From Pyxidicoccus caerfyrddinensis (GTDB taxonomy: Bacteria; Myxococcota; Myxococcia; Myxococcales; Myxococcaceae), in the NCBI RefSeq assembly GCF_010894405.1, contig NZ_JAAIYA010000003.1:682001-746000 (forward strand): 64,000 bases of DNA. The letters run 5' to 3'. Made by a program: the position numbers and the translations under genes. Under the pieces are notes generated by a model. That model searched no databases and had not been told where the DNA came from. It worked only from the letters and a program-made list of their open reading frames with translations. How positions within the stretch are numbered: the stretch's first letter is position 1; the number at the start of each line of letters is the position of its first letter. Positions 17,524 to 25,063 of this stretch are shown here, piece by piece.

Positions 17524-17767
17524 GCGGGTGCTCTCCGTGTTGAGGGGCGCGTGGGGTGTCGGCCCGTGCGTGCGCCCGTGGTGTCGCCTCGGGCCGCTTC
17601 GGCAAGGAGGAGAACGGTGGACGTCCGCGCGCCTTTTCCGTCGGAAGCCTTTACAGGCCGGTGCGCCCGGGCAGGCGCCCTGCGTGGAGGGCTCGTTCGG
17701 AAGGCCGCTTCGGGGAATGCGCGCGGGTGGCGGTGCGCGAGGCGCCAGGAGTAGAAGTGAAAGAACC

Positions 17768-18664
17768 ATGGACCTCTTCCTCATGTCGCCGCCAGGGCGC
17801 GCGTGGGCCCTGCGCGGGCGCAACAACTTCCGCAGCCGCGAGGCCCCGCAGGTGGACGCGCGCCAGGCCCGGCTCGAGTGGCTGGCACTGGCGCGAGAAA
17901 TCGAAGCGCGCAGCGGCACGGTGGTGGCGCTGCCGTCACCTTCCGAATTGCTCACCGGCATGCCCTACGCCGCGGAGTGCGGGCAGGTCGTTCCGCGCGA
18001 AGGTGCGCCACCGTTGTTCCTGCTACCGCGCATGATGAGCGCGCACCGGCAGGCCGAGCGCGAGCACTGGGCTCCGCTGGCCCGCCGCATGGGCATGGAG
18101 GTGGTGGACCCGGGCGTGGGCATCTGGGAAGCGCACGGCGACGTGGCCACGTTCGACGGTGTCACGCTGCTGTTCTGGGGCGGGCGCACCACGCTCGACG
18201 GGCTGGAGGCCGCGGCGTCCCACTTCCCCGGCGAGGTGCTGCGCGTGCAGGTCCGCGAGCCCGCCTTCCACGGCAACATGGCCGTGCTGCCGCTGTCCGC
18301 CGTGGACCGGCTGATGGTGTGCCCGGAAGTCATCGCCCCGGACTCGTACGCGCGCCTGCGCGAGCGGTTCGGTGAGCAGCGGTTGCTCGTGGTGACGGAG
18401 GACGAAATCAAGCACTACGCCACCAACGGGCTGCCGCTCGGAAGGGACCTGCTCGCGCCCTCGGTGGTGCAGGACGCGGTGCGCGCGCGGCTGGCCCTGC
18501 TGGGCATGCGCGTGGTGCCGCTCACCATGCGCGAGCTGTGTGAGAAGGGCGGTGGCTCCTCGCGCTGCCTCGTGTCTCGCGCGGAGGTGGACGCGTCGGC
18601 GGTGCGGATTCCGGACGAGTACCGGCTGGAGACTGTCGCGAAGGACATCGAAGCCGATGCGTGA
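17768..18664 (+). CDS. Guanidino-modifying enzyme superfamily protein (ADI/DDAH/amidinotransferase-like)
   Basis: The 298-residue protein starts at ATG 17768. Superfamily signatures occur in order: 'MSPP' and 'NNFRSREAP' at the N-terminus, 'WEAHGDVATFDG' (120-131) aligning with the EGGDVL motif, 'FHGNMAVLPL' with His168, 'NGLPLGRDLLAP' aligning with the CNALxLG region, and GGGSSRC with candidate nucleophile Cys267. The fold acts on guanidino compounds such as arginine, methylarginine or agmatine, by hydrolysis or amidine transfer. The second glycine of EGGD is replaced and the usual His before the nucleophile Cys is Arg, so activity and substrate are uncertain. The gene overlaps the next by 8 nt, so they form an operon. 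Confidence 0.7.
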   Translation: MDLFLMSPPGRAWALRGRNNFRSREAPQVDARQARLEWLALAREIEARSGTVVALPSPSELLTGMPYAAECGQVVPREGAPPLFLLPRMMSAHRQAEREHWAPLARRMGMEVVDPGVGIWEAHGDVATFDGVTLLFWGGRTTLDGLEAAASHFPGEVLRVQVREPAFHGNMAVLPLSAVDRLMVCPEVIAPDSYARLRERFGEQRLLVVTEDEIKHYATNGLPLGRDLLAPSVVQDAVRARLALLGMRVVPLTMRELCEKGGGSSRCLVSRAEVDASAVRIPDEYRLETVAKDIEADA

Positions 18665-19454
18665 GGCGAGCGCACTGACGAGGCAAGCGGAGGCATTCCT
18701 CGCCCAGCACCCGGGCGTGTCGATGATGGCGCTCGGCTCGGGCGAGCACGCGGACTCGCTGGACCTGTCACCCCTCGGGGTGCCGGTACACTACCTGCCC
18801 GCCGAGCGGAACCTCGACCTGGCGATGCAGTACCTCGCGCTGAACCAACTGGCCTTCGGCGGCATCGGGGTGCCGCGCTGGGTGCTGTCCGACTTGTACC
18901 TGCTGCCGGGAGCCATCGGCCTGCTGCGGTGTCCGGCGCGCATGGTGAAGCCCGAAGTACGCGAGCAGCTGGGGCTGGCCGACGAGGACCCGACCATCGG
19001 CGCGGCGTACTTCGCGGCGCCGTCGGTGACGCCGGGCCTGTTCATCGGCGTGTCGCTGCTGAGCTTCCTGCCGGGCACCGGCGCCGCGGCGTGGGTGAAG
19101 GTGCTCACGCTCAACATGCTGCGCGCGAAGCGGCTGCGCGGCGTGGCCCAGTGGGACAACCCGAGCGTCCGCGTCCACGCGCGGCTCGGCCCGTTGCGCC
19201 TGGTGGGCCGCGTGCCCGGAGGACACGAGTACGGCGAGCGCACCTTCGTCTACGAGACGGACGTGTCGGACGGTGCGCGCGTCGCGGAGGCCATGGAGCG
19301 CAGGTCGTCCCCGGCCCCCACGCGGCGCATCTCCGTCACCGACCTGCCCACGCTGAGCGGACTGCTGGACCGCGCGGAGGCGGGCGAGGTGCTGCACCTC
19401 GTTCCACCCGGTCAGGACGCGGGGCACGTGCTGGTGCGCGAGGGCGCGCTCTGA
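18657..19454 (+). CDS. Unrecognised protein coupled to the guanidino-modifying enzyme
   Basis: The 265-residue protein starts at ATG 18657, inside the upstream stop (ATGCGTGA overlap), indicating translational coupling. I do not recognise the family. It has no clear signal peptide. Segments include 'HYLPAERNLDLAMQYLALNQLAFGG', a hydrophobic stretch 'PGLFIGVSLLSFLPGTGAAAWVKVL', and 'GGHEYGERTFVYETDVSDGARV'. It may form a complex with, or act on the product of, the partner enzyme. The stop lies 1 bp from the convergent stop of the next gene. Confidence 0.55.
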   Translation: MREASALTRQAEAFLAQHPGVSMMALGSGEHADSLDLSPLGVPVHYLPAERNLDLAMQYLALNQLAFGGIGVPRWVLSDLYLLPGAIGLLRCPARMVKPEVREQLGLADEDPTIGAAYFAAPSVTPGLFIGVSLLSFLPGTGAAAWVKVLTLNMLRAKRLRGVAQWDNPSVRVHARLGPLRLVGRVPGGHEYGERTFVYETDVSDGARVAEAMERRSSPAPTRRISVTDLPTLSGLLDRAEAGEVLHLVPPGQDAGHVLVREGAL

Positions 19455-19455
19455 C

Positions 19456-20109
19456 TCAGGGCGCCGGCGCGGTGGGGGACTCCGAGTCCTCCTCCAGCGC
19501 GCGGCGCAGCGCCGCGGCGCCCTCTCCGACGATGGGCGCGCCGTGCGCGAAGCACACCGTCTGTACCGGCAGGTGGTCGAGGATGCGCTGCACGCTGTGC
19601 CGCGTGCGGAAGGGCTCGTCCTGGTACTCGCTTGGGACGAACTCCGGCGTGCCCCGGCCCGCATGCGTCAGCAGGTCCGAGATGAAGGCCACGCTGCGCG
19701 GGTGCTGCTGAATCCACAGCGTGTACATGGCCTCCGTCGGCCCCGGCGTGTGGAAGGAGACGATGCCCGCTGGCAGCGTGTCGCCCGCCACGTAGAAGAA
19801 GTCCGGTTTCTCTTCCAGTCCCTGCGCGCCCTCCGGCGCCCACACCGGGGCACCGAAGTCCTTGCGGAAGCGCCACGCCGAGCGCTGGTGATTGCCCGCC
19901 GTCAGGACGATGGCGGTCACCTTGCCCAGCCGGCGCAGCAGCTCCTCGTCGATGGGCAGCGGGTCGATGAGGACGACGGCGCCGTCTTCATCCACCACCG
20001 CGTACGCGTCGCTCCGCGCGCCGCCGATGCGCTCGTCGGAGAGGGTCCAATGGTGGACGCCGGGGACCACCTCGACCACCCGCTTTGCCTTCCCCTTGGG
20101 CTCGCTCAT
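19456..20109 (-). CDS. Metallo-beta-lactamase fold protein with degenerate active site
   Basis: The 217-residue protein starts at ATG 20109. The fold is suggested by 'SDAYAVVDEDGAVVLIDPLPIDEELLRRLG', 'AIVLTAGNHQRSAWRF' where HxHxDH would sit, 'FHTPGPTEAMYTLWI' in place of PGHT, 'VAFISDLLTHAG' and 'VCFAHGAPI'. Of the usual zinc ligands only the Asp and last His appear kept, so it may be a non-catalytic or altered-metal member. No signal peptide is present. Its function is unknown. Confidence 0.65.
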   Translation of the reverse strand: MSEPKGKAKRVVEVVPGVHHWTLSDERIGGARSDAYAVVDEDGAVVLIDPLPIDEELLRRLGKVTAIVLTAGNHQRSAWRFRKDFGAPVWAPEGAQGLEEKPDFFYVAGDTLPAGIVSFHTPGPTEAMYTLWIQQHPRSVAFISDLLTHAGRGTPEFVPSEYQDEPFRTRHSVQRILDHLPVQTVCFAHGAPIVGEGAAALRRALEEDSESPTAPAP

Positions 20110-20254
20110 GCCGAGAAACGTAGGCACCCCGTCCACGTGTCACCTGGACCGACGGACGGTGGGGCCGCGGGCTCGCCGGGCCTCCTGCTCCGGGGGCGGC
20201 CAGTCCGGGAGGGGAGGGGCAGCCACCGTCCCTCCGTGGACACCACCTTCCCTC

Positions 20255-22159
20255 ATGGTGGAGCGACTCCTGCGTGGGACGGCCTCGCGGCCGCTCGTAC
20301 TCTTCGATGGGGACTGTGGCTTCTGCCGCCGCTGGGTGGCGCGGTGGCAGTTGAGCACGCGGGGGCGCGTGCGCTTCAAGCCGGGCCGCTGGTGGCTTCG
20401 CCAGGCGCTCGGCATTCGAAAGTCGGACCTGCGGCGGGCCATGCAGTTGGTGGAGCCGTCCGGCCGCCTGTCGCAGGGCGCCGAGGCGGTCTTCCGGATG
20501 CTCGCCTGGTCGCCCCGGAGGGGGACGCGCGCGGTGGCGAGGCTGGGGCTGCTGCCCGGCGTGCTGCACGCGGCGCGCGGTGTCTACGCCGTCATCTCCC
20601 GCAACCGGCGCACGGCCGCGCGGGTGGACTCCTGGCTCTTCGGACGCACCGTGGTTCCGCATGAGTACCGGCTGGTGCGCTGGGCCTTCCTCCGGCTGAT
20701 GGGCGGCACGTTCTTCATCGCCTTCACGTCGCTGGGGCGGCAGGTGCTCGGGCTCTACGGCGCGCGCGGCATCCGCCCGATACGCGAGCGATTGGACGCG
20801 CACCTGGAGGTGGAGCCCGGCTGGCAGCGGTGGCGGCTGACGCCTTCCGTGTTCTGGCTGGATGCGTCCGATGAGGCGCTGGTGCGTGGGTGCCGCGCGG
20901 GCCAATTGCTGTCATTGGCACTCACCTTCAACATCGCGCCGCGGCGCAGCGCCATGCTGCTGTGGGCGCTGTACCTCTCCTACGTGGCCACGGGTCGCGA
21001 GTTCCTCTCCTTCCAGTGGGACGTGCTGCTGCTGGAGATGGGCCTGTTGTCCGCGCTCACCGCACCCGGTGGTCTGAGGCCGGGCCTGGGCCGCGACGCG
21101 CCCTCCGCGTTGGACGTGTTCCTCTTCCGGCTGCTCGTGTTCCGCCTCTACTTCGGCTCCGGCGTCAGCAAGCTCCAGTCGGGTGACAGGACGTGGCGCG
21201 AGCTGACGGCGATGGACCACTACTACGAGACAGCGCCGCTGCCCACGCGCGGCGGCTGGTACGCGCACCACCTGCCGCAGTGGTTCCACCGCGCCACCAC
21301 GGCGGCCACGCTGGGCCTGGAGACGGGGCTGCCGTTCCTCACCTTCGCGCCCCGGAAGGTGCGGCAGCTCGCCTTCTGGGTCTTCGCCGGGCTGCAGGGC
21401 AGCATCGCGGCCACGGGCAACTACGGCTTCTTCAACGTCCAGGCGCTGGCGCTGGGGCTGTGGCTGCTGGACGACGCGGCGCTGCGGCACGTGCTGCCGC
21501 TCGAGGCCGACGCGCCCGCCCGGCCCCGCCGCTGGTGGCGCACGGTGCTGTCCGCGGTGGTGGCCGCGCCGGTGGTGGCGCTCGGCGCATCCGAGGTGCT
21601 CCGCCGCTTCGACTGGTGGCCGCGCCGCTCGGAGCGCGTCCTGGGCGCGCTGGGGTGGCTGGAGTCCCAGGCGCGTCCGCTGCGCTCCGTGAATCCGTAT
21701 GGCCTCTTCAGCGTGATGACGGTGGAGCGGCCGGAAATCCTCATCGAGGGCTCCGACGACGGAGAGCACTGGAAGGAATATCCCTTCCGCTACAAGGTCG
21801 GAGACCTGGGGCGTCCGCCCCGGTGGGTGGCGCCGCATCAGCCGAGGCTGGACTGGCAGATGTGGTTCGCGGCGCTCGGCGCGCCGACGGGCTGGTTCCT
21901 CGCGTTGATGGGCCGGCTGCTGGAGGGCTCGCCCGAGGTGCTCGAGCTGCTCGCAAGCAATCCCTTCCCGGACAAGCCGCCGCGCATGGTCCGCGCGGTG
22001 CTCTACGACTACAAGATGTCGGACTTGGAAGCGCGGCGCCGCGCCGGCACTTGGTGGAAGCGCGAGCGGCTGGGCCTCTACGTCCCGCCGCTGGCCCTGG
22101 CCCCGGGGCCCCGGCCGACGGGCCGCGTCCCCCGGCTGCAACGGGACGCGGAGGCGTGA
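20255..22159 (+). CDS. DCC-type thiol oxidoreductase fused to lipase maturation factor (LMF1) domain
   Basis: The 634-residue protein starts at ATG 20255. Residues about 12-130 form a DCC (DUF393) domain with 'LFDGDCGFCRRW' (Cys21, Cys24). From about 150 the sequence is multi-membrane and matches lipase maturation factor 1, with 'LSFQWDVLLLEMGLLSAL', 'RLLVFRLYFGSGVSKLQSGDRTWRELTAMDHYYETAPLPT' split across helices, and 'VNPYGLFSVMTVERPEI' near the C-terminus. In animals LMF1 helps lipases fold in the ER. The bacterial role is unknown; fusion to a redox domain hints at disulfide-linked folding of secreted enzymes in the membrane, as inference. Confidence 0.82.
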   Translation: MVERLLRGTASRPLVLFDGDCGFCRRWVARWQLSTRGRVRFKPGRWWLRQALGIRKSDLRRAMQLVEPSGRLSQGAEAVFRMLAWSPRRGTRAVARLGLLPGVLHAARGVYAVISRNRRTAARVDSWLFGRTVVPHEYRLVRWAFLRLMGGTFFIAFTSLGRQVLGLYGARGIRPIRERLDAHLEVEPGWQRWRLTPSVFWLDASDEALVRGCRAGQLLSLALTFNIAPRRSAMLLWALYLSYVATGREFLSFQWDVLLLEMGLLSALTAPGGLRPGLGRDAPSALDVFLFRLLVFRLYFGSGVSKLQSGDRTWRELTAMDHYYETAPLPTRGGWYAHHLPQWFHRATTAATLGLETGLPFLTFAPRKVRQLAFWVFAGLQGSIAATGNYGFFNVQALALGLWLLDDAALRHVLPLEADAPARPRRWWRTVLSAVVAAPVVALGASEVLRRFDWWPRRSERVLGALGWLESQARPLRSVNPYGLFSVMTVERPEILIEGSDDGEHWKEYPFRYKVGDLGRPPRWVAPHQPRLDWQMWFAALGAPTGWFLALMGRLLEGSPEVLELLASNPFPDKPPRMVRAVLYDYKMSDLEARRRAGTWWKRERLGLYVPPLALAPGPRPTGRVPRLQRDAEA

Positions 22160-22297
22160 AGGCAGGTGCGCCTGCTCGGACGGTGGGCCTCCGGGCTGCA
22201 ACGGGACTTCCGGGGCGTGCGGTGCGCGGAGCAGCAGGCGTGCGTTCGTGGACGGAGCGGGTCCCTTTTCTCACCGGGGTCTGCCCACGGCGTTAGG

Positions 22298-23158
22298 ATG
22301 GCCGCTGCTCTCCGCCCCCTTCGTGCCGTGAAGACGCGCCTTCCTCTCCCTTCCGTCCTCGTCCTCGTCCTCGGGCTCCTGAGCGCCTGCGGGCCCACCC
22401 CCGACACCATCACCGTCGAGCCGCTGCCGACGAAGTACCTGCGGACGCCGGGGCAGAATGTGAAGCTGGAGTACGTGGTCCTCGACACGGACGGCCAGCG
22501 GATGTCCGAGCCGAAGCTGCGGTGGACGAGCTCCGCCACGGACGTGGCCCTCGTGCAGGAGGGCGTGGTGACGGTGCGCAAGTCGGGCAAGACGACCATC
22601 GGCGTCACCGGCGGCAAGATTCGCACGGCGATTCCGCTGGACCTCACCATCCTCAACTCGCTCGACGTGAAGGCGCCGGGCGCGGACTTCATGGAGGTGG
22701 GCCGCATCATCAAGCTGCGCGTGGTGGCGAGGAACGAGCAGGGCGAGTCGCTCGCCGACGCGGCGCCCGAGTTCCGCTCCTCCGACGAGGCGGTGGTGCG
22801 CGTGGAGGACGGGCAGCTCGTGGCCGTGAAGCCGGGCACCGCCACCGTCACCGCGACGCTGGGGCACCTCAACCGCGCCATCGCGGTGCAGGTGGTGCCC
22901 CCGGACTTCGCGCGCCTGGGCCTCAACCTCACGCACCATGTCTTCCAGAAGCCGGGCCAGTCCGTGATGCTCCAGGCCCGCGCCTACAACCGCAACGGCG
23001 CCGTGCTGGAGAGCGTGCCGCTGGAGTGGTTCACCTCGGATGCCGCGGTCGTCACCGTGTCGGCCGATGGCCGCGTGACGGCGGTGGGGACCGGCCATGC
23101 CGTCGTCTCCGTCGTCGCTGGCCGGCGGCGCAGCGCGGCGGAGTTCGTCGTCCCGTAG
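22298..23158 (+). CDS. Ig-like (BIG2) domain lipoprotein
   Basis: The 286-residue protein starts at ATG 22298, with a lipobox ending at Cys31 ('LGLLSAC'). About three BIG2-type beta domains follow, visible as repeating 'LRWTSSATDVALVQEGVVTVRKSGKTTIGV', 'EFRSSDEAVVRVEDGQLVAVKPGTATVTA' and 'WFTSDAAVVTVSADGRVTAVGTGHAVVSV' elements. Such domains mediate cell-surface adhesion or act as structural spacers. A GTG at 22328 is an alternative start. It runs convergent with traB. Confidence 0.8.
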   Translation: MAAALRPLRAVKTRLPLPSVLVLVLGLLSACGPTPDTITVEPLPTKYLRTPGQNVKLEYVVLDTDGQRMSEPKLRWTSSATDVALVQEGVVTVRKSGKTTIGVTGGKIRTAIPLDLTILNSLDVKAPGADFMEVGRIIKLRVVARNEQGESLADAAPEFRSSDEAVVRVEDGQLVAVKPGTATVTATLGHLNRAIAVQVVPPDFARLGLNLTHHVFQKPGQSVMLQARAYNRNGAVLESVPLEWFTSDAAVVTVSADGRVTAVGTGHAVVSVVAGRRRSAAEFVVP

Positions 23159-23385
23159 CGGGCTGACCGCGGAGCGTGCCGCGGCTTCCCACCGTGGAAG
23201 GAGCGCGGGACGTGCGCGATCGTCCTGCCCGGTTTCCTTCGTGGATGGAGGGTGCGGCCGCGCGTCCTGTCACCGGGGCGAGGCCGTGGGCGCAAGGCCG
23301 GCTCGCCCCCCGTTGCCCGTCGCCGCGGGGCCCGGCTCCGCGCCTCTTCCGAGCGCGAGCCGCACGTCCACTTCACGCGTGAGAG

Positions 23386-23417
23386 GCGCCTCTCCTCTTC
23401 GCGAAGAGGAGAGGCGC
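23386..23417 (-). terminator. Perfect 32-nt palindrome downstream of traB
   Basis: Two 16-nt arms (from GCGCCTCTCC to GGAGAGGCGC) form an uninterrupted palindrome starting 9 nt past the traB stop, between convergent genes. No T-run follows on either strand, so it may be a transcript end, mRNA stabiliser or protein site. The remainder of 23159-23425 shows no gene. Confidence 0.55.
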
Positions 23418-23425
23418 GCGCTCTG

Positions 23426-25063
23426 CTACTTCTTCGGCGCCGGGGCGGGAGCCTTCTCCTTGGGCGTCAGCAGCTTCGGGCGGGCGCGCTTGAGCTTCTT
23501 GTCGAGCGCCTCGTCCGGGCAAGGCGGGCGGGGCCCGTCGCTCGGCGGCTGAATCGTGAACTCGACGCGGCGGTTGAGCGCCATGCCCTCTTCCGTCGCG
23601 TTGTCCGCCAGCGGCTTGCTACGGCCGAAGCCCTGCGAGCACAGCCGCTCCGCCGCCACGCCGCTCTCGATGAGGAAGCGCACGACGCTGGCCGCGCGCC
23701 GCTTGGACAGGTCCAGGTTGTACGCGTCGCTCGCGCGCGCGTCGGTGTGGCCTTCCACGAGGATGCGGTCGACCTCCTTGTTCTCGTTCATCACCCGGGC
23801 CACTTCCTCGAGGATGGGGAAGGACTCGGAGAGGATGACGTCCTGGTCCGTGGCGAAGTTCACCTGCTCCAGGATGACAATCTTGTTCCCGTCGCGCCGC
23901 GCGAGCGGACACCCGTCGCGTCCACGGCTGCCCGCCGGCTGGTCCGGGCACTTGTCGAGCCGGTCCACCACGGCGTCGCCGTCCCTATCCGTATCCGGGC
24001 AGCCCGAGTTCCCCACGGGGCCGGCCAGGTCCGGGCAGAGGTCGCCCTCGCCAATCACGGAGTCGCCATCCGGGTCCACCGGAGGCGGGGGCGGAGGCGT
24101 CGGCTCCGGCGGGTCCTTGAAGCGCTCCAGCGCCTCCCACTCGCGCGTCTTCGCCGGAACCCAGATGATGGACGTGAAGAGGCTGAGCGTGGGCGACGCG
24201 AGCGAGCATCCGCAGCCCGCACCGCCGCCGAACGTGAAGGTGAGGCCGGTGGAGCTGTACCAGCGCAGGCCGAGGAGCAGCTCCGCGGGCACCTGCCGGG
24301 GCTCGTCCGGCAGCTTCTCCAGGCCCACCGCGCCGTGCACCATGCCCACGGCGGTGATGCCGCTGCCACGGAGGAGGGGCACCTCGGTGCCCACGCCGAA
24401 GGGCATCATGTCGCCCACCGACGCTCCGTTGAAGACATGGTCCGGCCGCTTCCAGAAGCCGCCGTTGAGCGCGAGCAGGATGCCGTTGCCGAAGCGGTAG
24501 TCGAGCACCACGCCCGGCGCCCACGTCAGTTCCCCGTCACCGGCGAACGCGTCCTGCGCGCCGGTGGGGAAGCTCACGTTGAGCGTCAGCGCGGCGCCGA
24601 AGCCCTTGCCCTCGGCGGGCCGGCGCAGGCCGGGGATGGCCACCTTGCCGGTGAGCCGCAGGTCGCCGAGGACGAAGCTCTCCACGCTCCCCTCGGTGCC
24701 GATGACCTCCAGGTTCTGCCCGCCCTGCGCGAGGATGAGCGGCATGTCCACGCCCACCTCGGCCCAGTCGAACAGGCCCACGCTGGCCATGGCGTCCAGC
24801 TGGAGGCGGTTGCCGACGAGGGAAATCTTCCCCAGGTCGCCGCCCTCGGGGACGAGCGTCAGCGGGTTGAGCGAGTAGCTGAAGTACGGGCCGCCAGCCA
24901 CGGACAGGTGCGACAGCGGGCGTGACTGCGTCACGACCACCAGGTCCTGCGGGGCGCCGGAGGGACGGAATATCTGGACGTTGAAGCGCGTGTCCGGCTG
25001 GGCGGTGGCGGCGGTGGACAGCCCCAGCGCCAGGAGGAGGAGCGGAAGGTGCGAGGGCTTCAT
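23426..25063 (-). CDS. traB: TraB, OmpA-family outer-membrane exchange protein
   Basis: The 545-residue protein has a signal peptide (LLLLALGLSTAATAQ), a beta-barrel-like middle (about 25-350), calcium-binding thrombospondin type-3 style repeats ('DPDGDSVIGEGDLCPDLAG', 'DTDRDGDAVVDRLDKCPDQ') near 360-415, and a C-terminal OmpA/MotB peptidoglycan-binding domain ('VEGHTDARASDAYNLDLSKRRA'). In Myxococcus, TraB works with TraA in cell-contact-dependent exchange of outer-membrane lipids and proteins between kin. ATG 25063 overlaps the traA stop as ATGA, so translation is coupled. Synteny, length and domain order support the traB call. Confidence 0.85.
   Translation of the reverse strand: MKPSHLPLLLLALGLSTAATAQPDTRFNVQIFRPSGAPQDLVVVTQSRPLSHLSVAGGPYFSYSLNPLTLVPEGGDLGKISLVGNRLQLDAMASVGLFDWAEVGVDMPLILAQGGQNLEVIGTEGSVESFVLGDLRLTGKVAIPGLRRPAEGKGFGAALTLNVSFPTGAQDAFAGDGELTWAPGVVLDYRFGNGILLALNGGFWKRPDHVFNGASVGDMMPFGVGTEVPLLRGSGITAVGMVHGAVGLEKLPDEPRQVPAELLLGLRWYSSTGLTFTFGGGAGCGCSLASPTLSLFTSIIWVPAKTREWEALERFKDPPEPTPPPPPPVDPDGDSVIGEGDLCPDLAGPVGNSGCPDTDRDGDAVVDRLDKCPDQPAGSRGRDGCPLARRDGNKIVILEQVNFATDQDVILSESFPILEEVARVMNENKEVDRILVEGHTDARASDAYNLDLSKRRAASVVRFLIESGVAAERLCSQGFGRSKPLADNATEEGMALNRRVEFTIQPPSDGPRPPCPDEALDKKLKRARPKLLTPKEKAPAPAPKK

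Noticed and set aside
17768-18664. Peptide-arginine-modifying partner of the Cys-rich peptide
   Set aside because: The presumed core of the peptide contains no arginine, so direct substrate pairing is not supported.
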